A stretch of 6,513 nucleotides of DNA from contig JAOPXW010000229.1 in the NCBI GenBank assembly GCA_025964935.1, forward strand, positions 1-6,513. Reading direction: 5' to 3'. Below the pieces are notes generated by a model. That model saw nothing but the letters and a program-made list of their open reading frames with translations. It was not told the DNA's origin and made no database searches. Shown here piece by piece: positions 5,723-6,513 of the stretch; position 1 is the first letter of the stretch, and each line of letters starts with the position of its first letter. Origin of the DNA: Friedmanniella sp. (GTDB lineage Bacteria > Actinomycetota > Actinomycetes > Propionibacteriales > Propionibacteriaceae). A program made the position numbers and the translations under genes.

Positions 5723-6513
5723 CCCACCAGGCGGGTGGCCAGGTAGTCACGGACCGAGGACAGCCCGACCCGCTCCTGGGTCATGGTGTCGCGGGACCGG
5801 ACGGTGACCGCATCGTCCTCCAGGGTGTCGAAGTCCACGGTCAGGCAGAACGGCGTGCCGATCTCGTCCTGGCGGCGGTAGCGACGACCGATGGCCTGGG
5901 CGTCGTCGAAGTCGACGTTCCAGTACGTGCGCAGCTCGGTGGCGAGGTCGCGGGCCTTGGGCGAGAGGGCCTCGTTCCGCGACAGCGGGAGCACCGCCGC
6001 CTTGACCGGGGACAGTCGCGGGTCGAGCTTGAGCACGGTCCGCTTGTCCACCCCGCCCTTGGTGTTGGGGGCCTCGTCCTCGGTGTAGGACTCGATCAGG
6101 AAGGCCATCAGGGAGCGGGTCAGACCGGCGGCCGGCTCGATCACGTACGGGGTGTAGCGCTCGTTCCTGGCCTGGTCGAAGTAGGACAGGTCGGTGCCGG
6201 AGTGCTCGGAGTGGGTCTTCAGGTCGAAGTCGGTCCGGTTGGCGATGCCCTCCAGCTCGCCCCACTCGCTGCCGGCGAAGCCGAAGCGGTACTCGATGTC
6301 GACGGTCCGCTTCGAGTAGTGCGACAGCTTCTCCGACGGGTGCTCGAAGTGCCGCAGGTTGTCCCGCGCGATGCCCAGGCCGGTGTACCAGTCGGTCCGG
6401 TTGTCGATCCAGTACTGGTGCCACTGCTCGTCGGTACCGGGCTCGACGAAGAACTCCATCTCCATCTGCTCGAACTCCCGCGTGCGGAAGATGAAGTTGC
6501 CCGGCGTGATCTC
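5716..6513 (-). CDS. glyS: Glycyl-tRNA synthetase, C-terminal part (5' end outside window)
   Basis: This class II aminoacyl-tRNA synthetase attaches glycine to tRNA-Gly in the cytoplasm; it is the single-chain homodimeric type, not the alpha/beta type. The frame is open to the right edge and shows 265 residues of a protein that is usually about 460, so the N-terminus is missing. The visible part begins in motif 2 ([20 protein letters not shown]), followed by [20 protein letters not shown] and motif 3 with its arginine ([20 protein letters not shown]). From about visible residue 165 ([14 protein letters not shown]) to the end is the anticodon-binding domain, closing with [19 protein letters not shown] at 6465 is internal, because the conserved motif 2 reads through it without a break. 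It is the first visible gene of the glyS-dus-dgt unit; its stop overlaps the dus start. Confidence 0.97.
   Translation of the reverse strand, partial: EITPGNFIFRTREFEQMEMEFFVEPGTDEQWHQYWIDNRTDWYTGLGIARDNLRHFEHPSEKLSHYSKRTVDIEYRFGFAGSEWGELEGIANRTDFDLKTHSEHSGTDLSYFDQARNERYTPYVIEPAAGLTRSLMAFLIESYTEDEAPNTKGGVDKRTVLKLDPRLSPVKAAVLPLSRNEALSPKARDLATELRTYWNVDFDDAQAIGRRYRRQDEIGTPFCLTVDFDTLEDDAVTVRSRDTMTQERVGLSSVRDYLATRLVGC

Noticed and set aside
3571..5746. Long plus-strand open frames (3571-4758 and 4217-5746) opposite the dGTPase and dus genes
   Set aside because: They mirror conserved enzymes on the other strand, have Gly/Arg/Pro-rich translations without motifs, and overlap each other.
5716..6465. 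Start of the glycyl-tRNA synthetase at ATG 6465
   Set aside because: The conserved motif 2 continues upstream of this Met to the window edge in the same frame, so the gene simply extends beyond the window.

Overview
The window is very GC-rich, dense with genes, and nearly every codon ends in G or C. Three things point to a high-GC actinobacterium (Actinomycetota): single-chain glycyl-tRNA synthetase, GTG as the start of most genes, and overlapping gene ends. The HD-type dNTPase resembles versions I associate with Acidimicrobiia-like lineages, but that placement is only an inference; no marker here fixes the genus.

Layout, left to right. (1) 1-1293, minus strand: a two-gene unit. A small membrane-anchored protein (838-1293) is followed, with a 4-base GTGA overlap, by a polytopic membrane protein of the HTTM/vitamin K-dependent carboxylase-like type that runs off the left edge. 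(2) 1294-1494: a divergent intergenic region. It holds a strong GC hairpin and a good Shine-Dalgarno sequence facing an ATC codon where an ATG would be expected. (3) About 1456/1495-3368, plus strand: a family 2 glycosyltransferase and a left-handed beta-helix (hexapeptide) O-acetyltransferase, coupled by another GTGA overlap. This looks like a small surface-glycan or exopolysaccharide module. (4) 3369-3387: a 19-base convergent gap with a small hairpin. (5) 3388-6513, minus strand: glyS (5' end beyond the right edge), dus and a dGTPase-like HD phosphohydrolase, joined by overlaps of 7 and 8 bases, forming one translation/nucleotide-metabolism operon.

The minus-strand operon on the right is housekeeping: tRNA charging, tRNA dihydrouridylation and dNTP-pool control. 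The glycan module and the HTTM pair look like accessory genes placed beside it. I found no tRNA, rRNA, CRISPR array, insertion sequence or attachment site. Nothing here clearly amounts to a new defence or mobile system. The observations most worth checking are the possible ATC start of the glycosyltransferase, the coupled HTTM/anchored-protein pair, the extra loop in Dus, and the altered substrate-site motif of the HD phosphohydrolase.
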